In this document: positions 25,424 to 34,868 of the stretch, piece by piece
Layout of the letters: each line of letters begins with the position of its first letter
Position numbering within the stretch: position 1 is the stretch's first letter
Source: Planctomycetota bacterium
GTDB lineage: Bacteria > Planctomycetota > Phycisphaerae > UBA1845 > UTPLA1
Direction of reading: 5' to 3'
DNA: 64,000 bases
NCBI GenBank assembly: GCA_016712275.1
Contig: JADJRI010000004.1
Coordinates: 186,001 to 250,000 of the forward strand
Position numbers and translations under genes: made by a program
Notes under the pieces: model-generated
Databases searched by the model: none
Told to the model about the DNA's origin: nothing
Seen by the model: only the letters and a program-made list of their open reading frames with translations

Positions 25424-26893
25424 ATGCGCCGCCCATATCTGCATTGTGAGCTTGTGTCGTCATTCGCGCTTATCGAAGTGCGTCCGGTGGCGCGGCCGCT
25501 GCCGGCGGCGTTGCTGGTTGTCCTCTGTAGCATTTTTGCGTGGCAGGGGTGCGCGCGAAGTTCGTTTCACGAAGACTATCGTCTGCCGGTGGAAGAATCC
25601 CGGAGTGCATCGGTGACACCTGCCGACTGGCAATTCTGGTGGGGCGTTTCCACATCCTCCTATCAAACCGAAGACCCCGGCCCGCCCTCCGAAAATCTCG
25701 GATTCGAAACCGATTGGGATCTTGCCTATCGTTCCGGCCAGATGAAGGAGCCGCGCGGCAACGCGACATGGAGCTATACTTGTACGCAGCGTGACTTCGC
25801 CGCACTCAAACAACTTGGAGTGACGCATTATCGATTCAGCGTCGAGTGGGCCCGCGTTGAGCCAAGGCCCGGCGAATTCAACGAACTCGCGATTGAGCAC
25901 TATGTGCAGCTTGCACGAAATCTCCGCGCTGCCGGAATCACGCCGTTGGTGACGCTCTGGCATTTTACGTTTCCGTCGTGGCTCGCCTCGGACGATTCGC
26001 GAAGAAACGGCTGGCTTCATCCGGATATGCCGGCAAGATGGCACGCCTATGTCGAACGCATGGCGAAGGCGCTGACACCAGATGTCAAGGACATTTGCCC
26101 GCAGAATGAACCCAACACGTATGCGCTGGGCTCACTGGTCGGCTATTTTCCGCCCGGACAGCTTCTAGGCTACGAAGACTACCTGCGAATTCAGGATCGC
26201 CAGGCCGATGCGTTCAACGATGCCGCCGGGATTCTCCGCGCTGCACGGCCGGACGTGCGCATCATCAGCGTGCAGAACATCATTCACTGGGAGCGGGATG
26301 TGTTTGATCCTCTCGGACTGTGGTGTGCCAAAGGACGAGAATACAACTACTATCACCTTGATAAAATCGCCGCGTCCTGCGATTGGATCGGCTTTAATTA
26401 CTACATGGCTGAGACCGCCACTCCGCTTATGCGGATTCTTCAGACGTTGCGAATCGGCGAGAACTGCTCCGATTGCGGCTGGCGCATCGATGCCGACGGC
26501 ATGGCGATTGAGATTGCCGGACTGGCAAAACGTTATGGCAAGCCAATGCTCATCACGGAGAACGGAATTTCCACATGCGATGACCGCAAACGTTCGCTTT
26601 ACTTGCTCAAGCACGTCAACGCCGTTCGCCGCGCCATGCTCGCCGGGCATGATGTGCGGGGCTACATGCACTGGAGCCTGATGGACAATTACGAATGGGC
26701 CGATGGTTATGGTGAGAAATTCGGCCTGTGTGAATTGGATTCGAAATCGCTCGCGGTGATACCCAGGAAAAGCGCTTCGCTTTTTCGCATGCTGGCGACA
26801 GAGAAGCGGTGCAAGCCCTTGCTGCCACCGATTCCTGCCGGGCAGCGCGAAATCGCCGAGGTTAATTCTCGTCGTCGCGCATCCGGCTCTTGA
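25424..26893 (+). CDS. glycoside hydrolase family 1 lipoprotein (beta-glucosidase-like)
   Basis: A 489-residue GH1 (beta/alpha)8-barrel protein. The catalytic acid/base is in CPQNEPNTYALG (NEP motif) and the nucleophile in KPMLITENGIS. GVSTSSYQTED, YRFSVEWARVEP and HWSLMDNYEWADGYGEKFGL are conserved sugar-site segments. It starts with a signal peptide and lipobox (SIFAWQGC, Cys at residue ~46), unusual for GH1, which is mostly cytoplasmic; it probably acts on beta-glycosides at the envelope. Its last 32 bases overlap the convergent radical SAM gene. Confidence 0.9.
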   Translation: MRRPYLHCELVSSFALIEVRPVARPLPAALLVVLCSIFAWQGCARSSFHEDYRLPVEESRSASVTPADWQFWWGVSTSSYQTEDPGPPSENLGFETDWDLAYRSGQMKEPRGNATWSYTCTQRDFAALKQLGVTHYRFSVEWARVEPRPGEFNELAIEHYVQLARNLRAAGITPLVTLWHFTFPSWLASDDSRRNGWLHPDMPARWHAYVERMAKALTPDVKDICPQNEPNTYALGSLVGYFPPGQLLGYEDYLRIQDRQADAFNDAAGILRAARPDVRIISVQNIIHWERDVFDPLGLWCAKGREYNYYHLDKIAASCDWIGFNYYMAETATPLMRILQTLRIGENCSDCGWRIDADGMAIEIAGLAKRYGKPMLITENGISTCDDRKRSLYLLKHVNAVRRAMLAGHDVRGYMHWSLMDNYEWADGYGEKFGLCELDSKSLAVIPRKSASLFRMLATEKRCKPLLPPIPAGQREIAEVNSRRRASGS

Positions 26894-27728
26894 ATGTCCG
26901 GCGCCGGGATTCGACAAATGCCGGTTCGTAAAGCCGCCGCGCCATGTCGATCATGCCCAGCTCAAGCTCCCGCGCGGTCATGTGCGTCGGCCGATAGTTG
27001 ACGTCGAAGAGCGTGCATTTGCGCCAATTGCGCTTTTCGGTAAGGCGTCCCTCCCGCTCAAGTCGATCGTACAGGGGCGTGCCCGGGAATGCCGTCATCA
27101 CGGTCACCTGCACGTCGTAAAGGCCCGCCTGCTCGGCAAATCGAACGACGTCATCGAAGATCGCTGGCGTCTGCCCGTCCATCCCAAAAATGAAGCAGCC
27201 GTTGACCGTGATGCCGCGCGACTGAATAAACCTGACCGCCGCCAGATATGACGGTTGCCGTTTCAGTTTCCAGTTTTGCCGAATTTCAATTCCATTGAGG
27301 CCCGCCACGGTCGGGCTTTCGAGGCCGATCAGCACTTGTCGGCATCCGCTTTCTCGCATGAGGTCGAGCAGCTCCGGATCATCGGCGATGCTGATGTCCG
27401 CCTCGGTGAACCACTTCACATGTTCATCCCGCAATGCGGCCAGCAGTTTTTTGTAATGCGCCCTTGCGGCGAAACTGTTGTCATCCGCGAATTCGATGAA
27501 CGGATGTTCGCAGATTGATTTGATGCGCCGAATCTCCGCGATCACTTTTTCAACGGGCTTTACGCTGTATTTTGGCGTCAGCAGGACGGAGCTCGCGCAG
27601 AATTCGCACAGGTGCGGACAGCCCCGACTCGTCTGAACGGTGAATCGGTTGTATTTCTCCGGCGAAAGTAGTTCGAATCGCGGCATCGGCGCATCGGCCA
27701 GATCAAAATAATAGCCGCTTCTGTTCAT
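26862..27728 (-). CDS. radical SAM half of a B12-binding radical SAM enzyme
   Basis: A 288-residue radical SAM domain: the [4Fe-4S] motif is CPHLCEFC in TSRGCPHLCEFCASSVLL, followed by IEFADDNSFA and VLIGLES. In relatives the B12-binding domain precedes this in one ~470-residue chain that ends the linker with FDLADAPMPRFELL, as here. The upstream 27725-28174 frame supplies that domain but ends in TGA overlapping this ATG by 4 bases. Either the genes are split and coupled, or a one-base deletion at the TT near 27728 broke one gene. The substrate is unknown. Confidence 0.8.
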   Translation of the reverse strand: MNRSGYYFDLADAPMPRFELLSPEKYNRFTVQTSRGCPHLCEFCASSVLLTPKYSVKPVEKVIAEIRRIKSICEHPFIEFADDNSFAARAHYKKLLAALRDEHVKWFTEADISIADDPELLDLMRESGCRQVLIGLESPTVAGLNGIEIRQNWKLKRQPSYLAAVRFIQSRGITVNGCFIFGMDGQTPAIFDDVVRFAEQAGLYDVQVTVMTAFPGTPLYDRLEREGRLTEKRNWRKCTLFDVNYRPTHMTARELELGMIDMARRLYEPAFVESRRRTFKSRMRDDEN

Positions 27729-28174
27729 AACGCCGCCAGCTTGCCGTTGCGAAAATCGTTGATCATTCGCGGCCAGAGCATTTCACCCTCGCCGATGGCC
27801 ACGGCATCGCAGTGCTCCAGCGCCTCGTCTGGAAGCGAACGCACGTGCAGCCCACCCATGACGACTTTTGCTCCACGCAAACGGTATGCATCGGCCACCT
27901 GATACGCCTCGTCGATTTGGGCGGTCAGTGATGTGATAGCCACAAGGTCGAACGTATCTGGAAGCGCGGACAGACCGGCAAAGTCCTGAATCTCGTGATA
28001 GGTCACTTCGATGTCTTCCGGCGTCATGCCCGCCAGCGTCAGCAGCGATAGGCTTGGCAGCGAGGCCACCACCTTGCTGCGTTCCACGACGCCCGGCATG
28101 GTCAGTCCCACTGCCAATAGCTCGGCACTTTCCGCCCGTACCCCGCTCATCGCGATCAGTCCGATACGCATCAT
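27725..28174 (-). CDS. cobalamin-binding domain half of a B12-binding radical SAM enzyme
   Basis: A 149-residue Rossmann-like B12-binding module: MMRIGLIAMSGVRAESAELL, SLLTLAGMTPEDIEVTYHEIQ, FDLVAITSLTAQIDEAYQVA, KVVMGGLHVRSLPDEALEHC, VAIGEGEMLWPRMI. It lacks the DxHxxG motif typical of base-off B12 binding, as in many members of this enzyme class. The ATG overlaps the preceding membrane-protein stop by 4 bases, so the whole minus-strand set (28545 to 26862) reads as one operon. Confidence 0.75.
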   Translation of the reverse strand: MMRIGLIAMSGVRAESAELLAVGLTMPGVVERSKVVASLPSLSLLTLAGMTPEDIEVTYHEIQDFAGLSALPDTFDLVAITSLTAQIDEAYQVADAYRLRGAKVVMGGLHVRSLPDEALEHCDAVAIGEGEMLWPRMINDFRNGKLAAL

Positions 28175-28545
28175 AAAAACAAACCCCAGGCGACCAGCCC
28201 GCTGCCGCCGATGAGTGAAATCACCGGCACGCCAAAGAGCGCCTTGAACCGCGGTCGCCACGCATACAAGAAACAGCACGCCGGCATCGAAAAGCAGCCG
28301 ACGATGAGCATCCAAGAGGCCGCCGACAATTGAGCATCACTCAAGTGTATGCGCGCCGCGCTCTGGGCAAACAAAATGTTCAGAAATCCCAGCGCGATCA
28401 GTGCGATATGACCCAGCCGAACCAGCCGCCGCCGAAACGAGCCGTATCCGCCGAGCCAGTCGGCCTTGTCATAGCCCGTGCCCAGCCACGCTCCGGCGGT
28501 CAGCCCCAGCACGATCGACGTCCATCCCAGTGATTCGTTGAGCAT
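28171..28545 (-). CDS. small integral membrane protein
   Basis: A 124-residue protein with about four hydrophobic helices (SIVLGLTAGAWLGTGY, HIALIALGFLNILFAQ, WMLIVGCFSMPACCFLY, GVPVISLIGGSGLVAWGLFL). It is first in the operon with the B12/radical SAM pair. No family is recognised, so its role is unknown; it may anchor or supply the enzyme with a lipid substrate. Confidence 0.65.
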   Translation of the reverse strand: MLNESLGWTSIVLGLTAGAWLGTGYDKADWLGGYGSFRRRLVRLGHIALIALGFLNILFAQSAARIHLSDAQLSAASWMLIVGCFSMPACCFLYAWRPRFKALFGVPVISLIGGSGLVAWGLFL

Positions 28546-28783
28546 AGTCCCTTTGCCATTTCAGTTTGATGTGGCTCAGCCGCATTTTGGCTGCAATCAA
28601 ACCTGTCGGCGACTCCACGTTTGTCGCGATGGAGCGATTTCGCGTCGCCCCGTTATAATGATCGTCGTGGCGGATCGTGCCTTTCTCGAATTCTGCCTTT
28701 GCAGTTAAGGCAAGAGTGTTGAACAGGCTAAACTGTTGCAATTTACTGGAGTTTTCCGCCGTTTGTTGAAGAGGACCAAAATA

Positions 28784-30253
28784 ATGGCACCCGATCTGGC
28801 AATTCAATTCTGCGGCGTTCACGCGCCGAATCCGTTCTGGCTTGCCTCCGCGCCGCCCACCAACAGCGGCTACCAGATTCGCCGCGCCTTCGAGGCCGGC
28901 TGGGGCGGTGCCGTCTGGAAGACGCTCAACCACGAGCCGATCGTCAATGTCTCATCACGCTATGGCGCGATCGACTACGACGGCCGCAAGGTCGTCGGCC
29001 TCAACAACATCGAACTCATCACCGATCGTCCGCTCGATGTGAACCTTCGCGAAATTCGCGAAGTGAAGCGCGAGTTTCCAAAGCACGCGCTCTTCGTCTC
29101 GCTTATGGTCGAGTCGAAGCGTGAAACATGGCACGATATCGTCAAGCGTACACAGGACACCGGCTGCGACGGCTTCGAACTGAATTTCGGCTGCCCCCAC
29201 GGCATGAGCGAGCGCGGCATGGGCGCGGCCGTCGGCCAGGTGCCGGAATATGCCGAGATGATCACGGCGTGGGTGAAGGAAGCGGCGACGATTCCGGTCA
29301 TCGTGAAGCTCACGCCGAATATCAGCGATGTCCGCCTCGTTGCCCGCGCCGCGAAGAACGGAGGTGCCGATGCGGTGTCACTCATCAACACGATCAACAG
29401 CATCATGTCCATCGACCTCGATACCTTCGCCCCGAGGCCGGCTGTCGCGGGCAAGGGCTCGCACGGCGGCTACTGCGGCCCGGCGGTGAAGCCGATCGCG
29501 CTGAATATGGTGAGCGCCATCGCCAACGACCCGCAGTGCAGGGGTCTCCCCATCAGCGGCATCGGCGGCATTCAGGCCTGGCAGGATGCGGTGGAGTTTC
29601 TCCTGCTCGGCGCGGGCAGCGTACAGGTCTGTACGGCCGTGATGCACTATGGCTTTCGCATTGTGGAGCACATGATCAGCGGAATGAAAAATTGGATGCG
29701 CGAGAAAGGCTTCGCCCGCGTCAGCGATTTTCAGGGCAAGGCCGCACCGAACATCGTCGATTGGGGCGATCTCGATCTCGGGCACAAGGTCGTTGCGGAG
29801 ATCGACCAATCGAAGTGCATCCACTGCGGCCTCTGCTACATCGCCTGCGAAGACGGGTGCCATCAGTCGATCAGCTGGGAGAAGGTTCCACTCACCGAGT
29901 TTCAGAACCGATACGGCATCAGCGAAGCTCAATCGCCCAATGACCAGATCACCAAATCGCCAAATGCAAACGGCAACGGCCATACAACCCCATTTGTTAA
30001 CCCGCACATGCATGTCACCAAGTCCGGCGATGTGCTCACCATCCCCGGTCAAGGCAGCGGCTATATCGGCGTCTTTAAGATCAAGCAGGACACCTGCGTC
30101 GGCTGCAACATGTGCTCGCTGGTGTGTCCGGCACAAGGCTGCATCACCATGAAGCAAGTGCCAAGCGGCTTGCCGAGCATGACGTGGAAGGAGTATCAAT
30201 CGAAGCTGGCGGCGGGGGATGTCCAGAGAATTCAGCCGCCGGAGCATGTTTGA
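28784..30253 (+). CDS. preA: dihydropyrimidine dehydrogenase subunit PreA-like
   Basis: A 489-residue FMN and [4Fe-4S] protein of the dihydroorotate/dihydropyrimidine dehydrogenase family. The barrel shows FWLASAPPTNSGYQIRRAFE, FELNFGCPHGMSERGMGAAV and GLPISGIGGIQAWQDAVEFL. Two ferredoxin-like clusters follow: CIHCGLCYIACEDGC and CVGCNMCSLVCP. Between them lies an unusual ~50-residue insert rich in Asn, Ser and Pro. GAGGA is 9 bases before the ATG at 28784. PreT, its usual partner, is absent; pyrimidine reduction is the family role. Confidence 0.88.
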   Translation: MAPDLAIQFCGVHAPNPFWLASAPPTNSGYQIRRAFEAGWGGAVWKTLNHEPIVNVSSRYGAIDYDGRKVVGLNNIELITDRPLDVNLREIREVKREFPKHALFVSLMVESKRETWHDIVKRTQDTGCDGFELNFGCPHGMSERGMGAAVGQVPEYAEMITAWVKEAATIPVIVKLTPNISDVRLVARAAKNGGADAVSLINTINSIMSIDLDTFAPRPAVAGKGSHGGYCGPAVKPIALNMVSAIANDPQCRGLPISGIGGIQAWQDAVEFLLLGAGSVQVCTAVMHYGFRIVEHMISGMKNWMREKGFARVSDFQGKAAPNIVDWGDLDLGHKVVAEIDQSKCIHCGLCYIACEDGCHQSISWEKVPLTEFQNRYGISEAQSPNDQITKSPNANGNGHTTPFVNPHMHVTKSGDVLTIPGQGSGYIGVFKIKQDTCVGCNMCSLVCPAQGCITMKQVPSGLPSMTWKEYQSKLAAGDVQRIQPPEHV

Positions 30254-30483
30254 CGAGGAATATTTCTAGTTGAAAATGCAAGATATGGCTGGCTCATGTG
30301 ATGCCTCTCAGCTGCATTTGGCTCCGAAATAATGCGATTCTGGATCGGTATTATCGCTCACTGGCCTCGATTTCATTCAAACTAAGGTTCCCATCTCGAC
30401 ATTCTGTTTACCTTTTCACGAGCCGATGGGTGGAACGACGCGGTAGCGAGTCGCCCCTTACTTCGGCACTGAGGAGCGACTCG

Positions 30484-31742
30484 ATGTTGCGATTCACACC
30501 CCAATTCCTGTTAATCGTTGTGATTGTGAATGTCGGCCATGCAGCGAAAATGCGAGCCGACATCATTGTTGAATACACCTGCGCCGAATTCGGGCAGGGC
30601 TGCAACAATCCAATTCCGGCCAACCCGAATGATACGTTTGGAAACATGACGCCTTCGAAGATTACTGTTCCGGATTTGGGGCCGGGCGCTGTAATTGTTG
30701 ATGTCGATCTGGTCGTGAACATCTTCCACCTTTGGCGCGGCGACATTCGAGTGTATCTGACTTCTCCGGAAGTGTTGTCGGTGCAGGAAATGTTCTCAGA
30801 TCTCGGCGGCGCCAATAACGACGCCAACGACATCAGCGTGACGCTCGACGACGAGGCAGCAGTGGGCGTCAACAATGGCCCTTGCGCGAGCATCAACATG
30901 AACTGCACCGGAACTTTTCGGCCGGAGACGGTTCCGCTTTCGGTTTTTGACGGAACGAACCCGGGAGGCGTCTGGACGCTCTACGTCGCGGACACCGGAA
31001 CCCAGGCGACCGGTTGGCTAAACTCATGGAGCCTTCGCATCACACTTGGAGATTCCGACAACGACGGCATTCAGAACGGCGCTGATAACTGCCCGGGCAT
31101 CGCCAACGCCGACCAGCTCGACAGCGACTCCGACGGTCATGGCGATGTATGCGATGATTGCGTGTACGAGTCGGATCAAGAGCAACAGGATGGCGATCAC
31201 GATTACGTCGGCGACTATTGTGACAATTGTCGCGAAATCGCAAATGGGGATCAGGCCGATTCTGATTTCGATGGTCGCGGTGATCCGTGTGACAACTGTC
31301 CAACCGTGGCAAATTTCTACCAACAAGACGGCGATCAAGATGGCATTGGAGACCTTTGTGATAATTGTCCTAATGATTCGAATTCCGACCAGGCGGATAC
31401 TGATGGGGACGGCCTGGGGATGTATGCGACCCCGCACCGAACACGCCAAGTGAGAATGTCAATGAAAACTCAAACAGCAACGAAAACGCGAATGGCAACT
31501 CAAACGAAAATGACAACTCGAATGAAAACGCGAATTCGAATGACAATGAAAACAGCAATGGCAACAACGGCAATCCGAATGTCAACGACAATATAAACGA
31601 CAACACCGGCGGCCCCGCGCCGGCCGACATGCCCTGCGGCGATTGTGGCGCCGGCGCGCCAACCATGTTGCTGGCATTCGCGGCGATTGTGCCGCTTCGA
31701 AAACGACGAATGAATGGAAAGAAAAAGAGCCACGGGAATTGA
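30484..31742 (+). CDS. exported P-domain/thrombospondin-3 protein, frameshifted at 31416
   Basis: A ~419-residue surface protein after repair. Signal peptide (MLRFTPQFLLIVVIVNVGHA), proprotein-convertase P-domain (DVDLVVNIFHLWRGDIRVYL to NPGGVWTLYVADTG), then about six calcium-binding thrombospondin type-3 repeats (DSDNDGIQNGADNCP, DSDSDGHGDVCD and so on). Adding one G to the G4 run at 31416-31419 continues into an Asn/Ser/Glu-rich linker and the tail CGDCGAGAPTMLLAFAAIVP followed by LRKRR, a probable sorting signal. GAGGAG is upstream of the ATG. It is likely a secreted, calcium-stabilised surface protein. Confidence 0.82.
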
Positions 31743-31787
31743 TCTCGCGGCTCATGCAGTTACATAAATTTCGGGCGTGGGCCCAAC

Positions 31788-32462
31788 TTAGAACTTCACC
31801 ACCCCGTCTTCCGTCTTTGATTTCGAGGCCTCCGATTCGATAGGCTCAATCGCCTCGTTAAAGGGGAACAACAGTGCATTCAGGAGCGTGATTTCCGGCT
31901 TTGACTCAGCGCCGGTCATCGCTGATTTGTCGTCTGCACCTTGCCGGGCCTGATCCATTAAGAGGCGTTGCATTTGAGAGAGGCTGTCGGCCGCGCGAAC
32001 CGTCTCATTCACCGCTTCGACTGCAGGAACAGCCACATCATTCACACCCGCGGCATCCGTCGCGCGAACACTAACCCCGGCAACAAGGCCACGCGCCGGT
32101 TCGCTTGTCGGCCAGATCAACACAGCTAGAAACAGCATGGCCGCCGCGGCCGGCACGCTTGCGCTGAATGCCAACCGCCAAAACCGCTCGCGCAAGTCAC
32201 GTCGCGTATGCAATTTGATGGGTTGCGATTTTCGAGCCGGATGTTTCGACATTCTGGCGACAACGCTGCCGGCGAAATCCGGTCGCAACCTTGGCTCGCT
32301 TCGATCGCGGGCAATCACTTCGCCCACGGCGCGGAACATCTCAAATTGCCGCTGGCAGGCCGGGCACTGCAGCAAATGTGCGTGCATCTCGGCGCTCAGG
32401 CTCGGCGACAGCTCACCATCCAGGTGCCGGTCACGAAGCGAAGCAACATGTCGACAAGTCAT
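31788..32462 (-). CDS. zinc-finger anti-sigma factor (membrane)
   Basis: A 224-residue putative anti-sigma factor. The N-terminal cytoplasmic part has the ZAS-type motif (MTCRHVASLRDRHLDGELSP, then MHAHLLQCPACQRQ, an H-x3-C-x2-C pattern). One transmembrane helix follows (LAFSASVPAAAAMLFLAVLI), then a periplasmic C-terminus. I start it at 32462 because the upstream in-frame codons are part of a repeat (32482-32535). It follows its ECF sigma factor, which it would hold inactive until an envelope signal is sensed. Confidence 0.75.
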   Translation of the reverse strand: MTCRHVASLRDRHLDGELSPSLSAEMHAHLLQCPACQRQFEMFRAVGEVIARDRSEPRLRPDFAGSVVARMSKHPARKSQPIKLHTRRDLRERFWRLAFSASVPAAAAMLFLAVLIWPTSEPARGLVAGVSVRATDAAGVNDVAVPAVEAVNETVRAADSLSQMQRLLMDQARQGADDKSAMTGAESKPEITLLNALLFPFNEAIEPIESEASKSKTEDGVVKF

Positions 32463-32481
32463 CACCACAAACAAATCTCCA

Positions 32482-32535
32482 GTGTGGCACCCGCCGTCTC
32501 GGCGGTACGACCACAGGCGGGACGCCTGTGCCACA
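32482..32535. repeat. GTGTGGCAC/GTGCCAC hairpin repeat between sigma and anti-sigma
   Basis: GTGTGGCAC (32482-32490) and GTGCCAC (32528-32534) enclose two inner stems (CCGCCGTCTCGGCGG and AGGCGGGACGCCT). The same layout appears at 56924-56951 and 59003-59046. The copy sits in the spacer between the ECF sigma and anti-sigma genes and reads through in the frame upstream of the anti-sigma. Confidence 0.55.
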
Positions 32536-32553
32536 GTTACAGCAATCAACTCG

Positions 32554-33196
32554 TCAGGCCGATTCAGCCGCCGACCCGCCGAAGCGAATCGCCGACCAAT
32601 CCTCCGTCATTTGGCCTTCAAGCATTTCCTTCAGCCGGTTGCGTGCCCGGTGCAAATGACTCTTCACCGTGGCCGCCGGCATGTCGAGAATTTCGCCAAT
32701 CTCCTGACAACTGAGCGACTCTCTATAAAATAGTAATACAGCGGCGCTGCTGCGGTGTCAGTTCCTCGACGGAATTCCAGATTATTTTTTTCAGCCGCCT
32801 GGCTTCCTCGCTATTTGCGATGCCTTCGAAGATGCCGTCCGGCTCTTCGCTGCGGCCATCCGTCGGCATGTGCGAAAAGTCCGATTCGCCCGAAAAGTCC
32901 TTCCGGCGACGCATCATGTTTAGGCAGAGCCGATAAGCAATCGTGAAAAGCCAAGTACTGAATCGAAAGTTGAAGTTGAAGCCATCCAGCGATTGAAATG
33001 CCCGCAGAAAGGCATCCTGGGAAATCTCTTCAGCGTCGTGGTCGCTTCGAACCATGCGCCAGACAAATGCGTGCAGGCGATCCTGATGGGCCGCGACCAG
33101 CTCTTGCGCACTCTGGGCGCACCCTCGCTGGCATTGCTCGATGAGCTGCCGTTCGCGAAGCGGATTGATGGATCCGTTTGGCGCGTTCTCGTCCAT
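32554..33196 (-). CDS. ECF RNA polymerase sigma factor, frameshifted at ~32743
   Basis: A ~214-residue ECF sigma factor after repair. Region 2 is LVAAHQDRLHAFVWRMVRSD, DAEEISQDAFLRAFQSL and FSTWLFTIAYRLCLNMMRRR. The frame breaks after region 4 begins (LTPQQR). Restoring two bases at 32743-32747 (or removing one) gives AAVLLFYRESLSCQEIGEIL, VKSHLHRARNRLKEMLEGQM and a stop at 32554. The ATG at 33196 has AGAGAGGA just upstream. It heads the pair with the anti-sigma gene. It is probably an assembly error because all region 4 residues survive. Confidence 0.82.
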
Positions 33197-33288
33197 ATCC
33201 TCTCTTTTATTATACATGATGAAATCATCGGCCGTTGCAGGAATGGCCGCCAATTGCCGGAAACTTCGGGGAGTGATAAAATTCACAC

Positions 33289-33765
33289 ATGGCCAAAGGT
33301 AAATCGAAAGGTCCGCCGGAAGGGCCGCGGATACTGAACAAGAAAGCGACGGCCAATTTCGAAATCTTGGAGCGCGTCGAGGCCGGAATCGCTCTTAAAG
33401 GCACTGAGGTAAAGAGTTTACGTAACGGCCATGCAAGTCTGTCCGAGGCATATGCCCGAATTGAACGGGGCGAAGTGGTGCTGATCAATTTTCAGATTGA
33501 GCCCTACAAAGAAGCGAGCTTTTTTAATCATAACCCCAAGAGAATAAAGAGGTTACTGCTCCATAAGCAGGAAATCAAGAAATTGCAGAGCCGGGTGACC
33601 ATAAAAGGGCAAACACTCATTCCCCTTCGCGTTTATTTTAATAATAAAGGTTTGGCCAAAGTTGAACTGGCATTGGCGCGCGGCCGGCAAACGCATGACA
33701 AGCGGCAGGTCGAGCGAAAGCGGCAGGACATCCGGGATATGGCCAGGGCCACGAGACGCCGATAA
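33289..33765 (+). CDS. smpB: SsrA-binding protein SmpB
   Basis: A 158-residue trans-translation factor that binds tmRNA and brings it to stalled ribosomes. The beta-barrel motifs ILNKKATANFEILERVEAGI, LKGTEVKSLRNG and EASFFNHNPKRIKRLLLHK are intact, and the basic C-terminal tail KRQVERKRQDIRDMARATRR is present. The gene is compact and full length. No tmRNA gene was found in the window. Confidence 0.96.
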   Translation: MAKGKSKGPPEGPRILNKKATANFEILERVEAGIALKGTEVKSLRNGHASLSEAYARIERGEVVLINFQIEPYKEASFFNHNPKRIKRLLLHKQEIKKLQSRVTIKGQTLIPLRVYFNNKGLAKVELALARGRQTHDKRQVERKRQDIRDMARATRRR

Positions 33766-33810
33766 TTCGCGTATCATTTATCTATGGGCAATTCCTGAAT
33801 CGGCGGTGAC

Positions 33811-34494
33811 ATGGCGGCGACAGCATTTCAACCCAGACTTCGACGATTTGGACTTTACCTGCTCATTTTGCTCGCGCTCGGTCTCATGAGCGCCGTCGGT
33901 TTCGTGGTCTTCGGCGAAGACCCCCTCTATGACCCGGAAGAGCTCTTTGAAACAGGCGTCCTGATCAACCCGGAAAAGCAGCCTCGATTTGTGTTTCCGG
34001 AAGAGCTGCGATCCACGGATCTTTCGTTGAATCGATTCATCGATCGGTTCTTTCGTCTCTGCGCGACTGGAAAATATCCGGAGGTTCGCCTGATGTTGAG
34101 TCAGCGCTCGGGCGAATCGCTGCCGCCGAATCGCTTTGAATCCATGTTCAATGCGATGAAGGAAGCCAGAATCATGGCGATCAAGCGCCTCCCGGATGTG
34201 CCCAAGCAGGATGGTCCCGCGTATGTGCTGGTCGCGGAATACGATTTGGAATCGCACGCCCTCAAAACCCAAAAAGCGAACAACGTGGTGCGACTGCTTA
34301 TTCGTAAAGAGGAAGGGGAGTGGCGCCTCGGGCCCGTTTCTCGCGATATCATGGCGAAAATCGAGGCATACGAAGCGGCAACTTCCCAGCCGGCGGGGGA
34401 AGCGGCCGTCACCGCAGCATCCGGCGATCAACATATTCCTTCCAAGGTTATGGCCAATCAACCCGTCAAGATCGAGCCGGACGATGGCGAATAA
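33811..34494 (+). CDS. membrane-anchored protein of unknown function
   Basis: A 227-residue protein with one N-terminal helix (FGLYLLILLALGLMSAVGFV) and an exported or cytoplasmic body with a conserved-looking helical pair (LNRFIDRFFRLCATGKYPEV, NRFESMFNAMKEARIMAIKR) and a beta-rich part (YVLVAEYDLESHALK, NNVVRLLIRKEEGEWRLG). The architecture recalls NTF2-like accessory domains, but I recognise no family. It is followed by the 374-base flagellin leader region. Confidence 0.7.
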   Translation: MAATAFQPRLRRFGLYLLILLALGLMSAVGFVVFGEDPLYDPEELFETGVLINPEKQPRFVFPEELRSTDLSLNRFIDRFFRLCATGKYPEVRLMLSQRSGESLPPNRFESMFNAMKEARIMAIKRLPDVPKQDGPAYVLVAEYDLESHALKTQKANNVVRLLIRKEEGEWRLGPVSRDIMAKIEAYEAATSQPAGEAAVTAASGDQHIPSKVMANQPVKIEPDDGE

Positions 34495-34868
34495 CAGCAG
34501 TTCCTTCTCGTAGTAAACGCTGATTTCATTGCTTCATTCTGTCTCGCGACAGATTGTCAATTCATCCAACGTCCGAATGCGATCAACGCAAACCGGTCGA
34601 AGCCCCCCCCAGTATTGGCGCCTGTCAAAAAGCGGACCTGGCGCATGTTTTCAGTGCGATTGTAAGTCCTTAACCTTGCGAATATTGGAATAGTCCGCGC
34701 GCCCGCCGGTATTTTTTTGGCATCCCGCGATTATATCTTAACTTCAACCCGTGGCATCACGAAGTATTGCCTGGCTGTACTGATACACGACCGCTGTGCA
34801 GTTTTCAGCACTGAAAAGAAGGGTATCGGTCAACCCGTTCTCCACCAGAACAGAAGGGAAAGAGTGCC
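34495..34868 (+). promoter_or_regulatory. upstream region of the first flagellin, with hairpin and CsrA-type site
   Basis: There is no gene in this 374-base gap. TTTTCAG-CA-CTGAAAA (34802-34817) is an inverted repeat about 52 bases before the ATG. AGGGA (34855-34859) is an ANGGA match that overlaps the Shine-Dalgarno region, consistent with CsrA control. I see no good sigma28 or sigma54 promoter (the GG...GC spacing at 34752 is wrong for sigma54). Confidence 0.4.

Noticed and set aside
34751..34770. possible sigma54 promoter (GGCAT...TTGC) before flagellin 1
   Set aside because: The GG and GC dinucleotides are 14 bases apart rather than 10.
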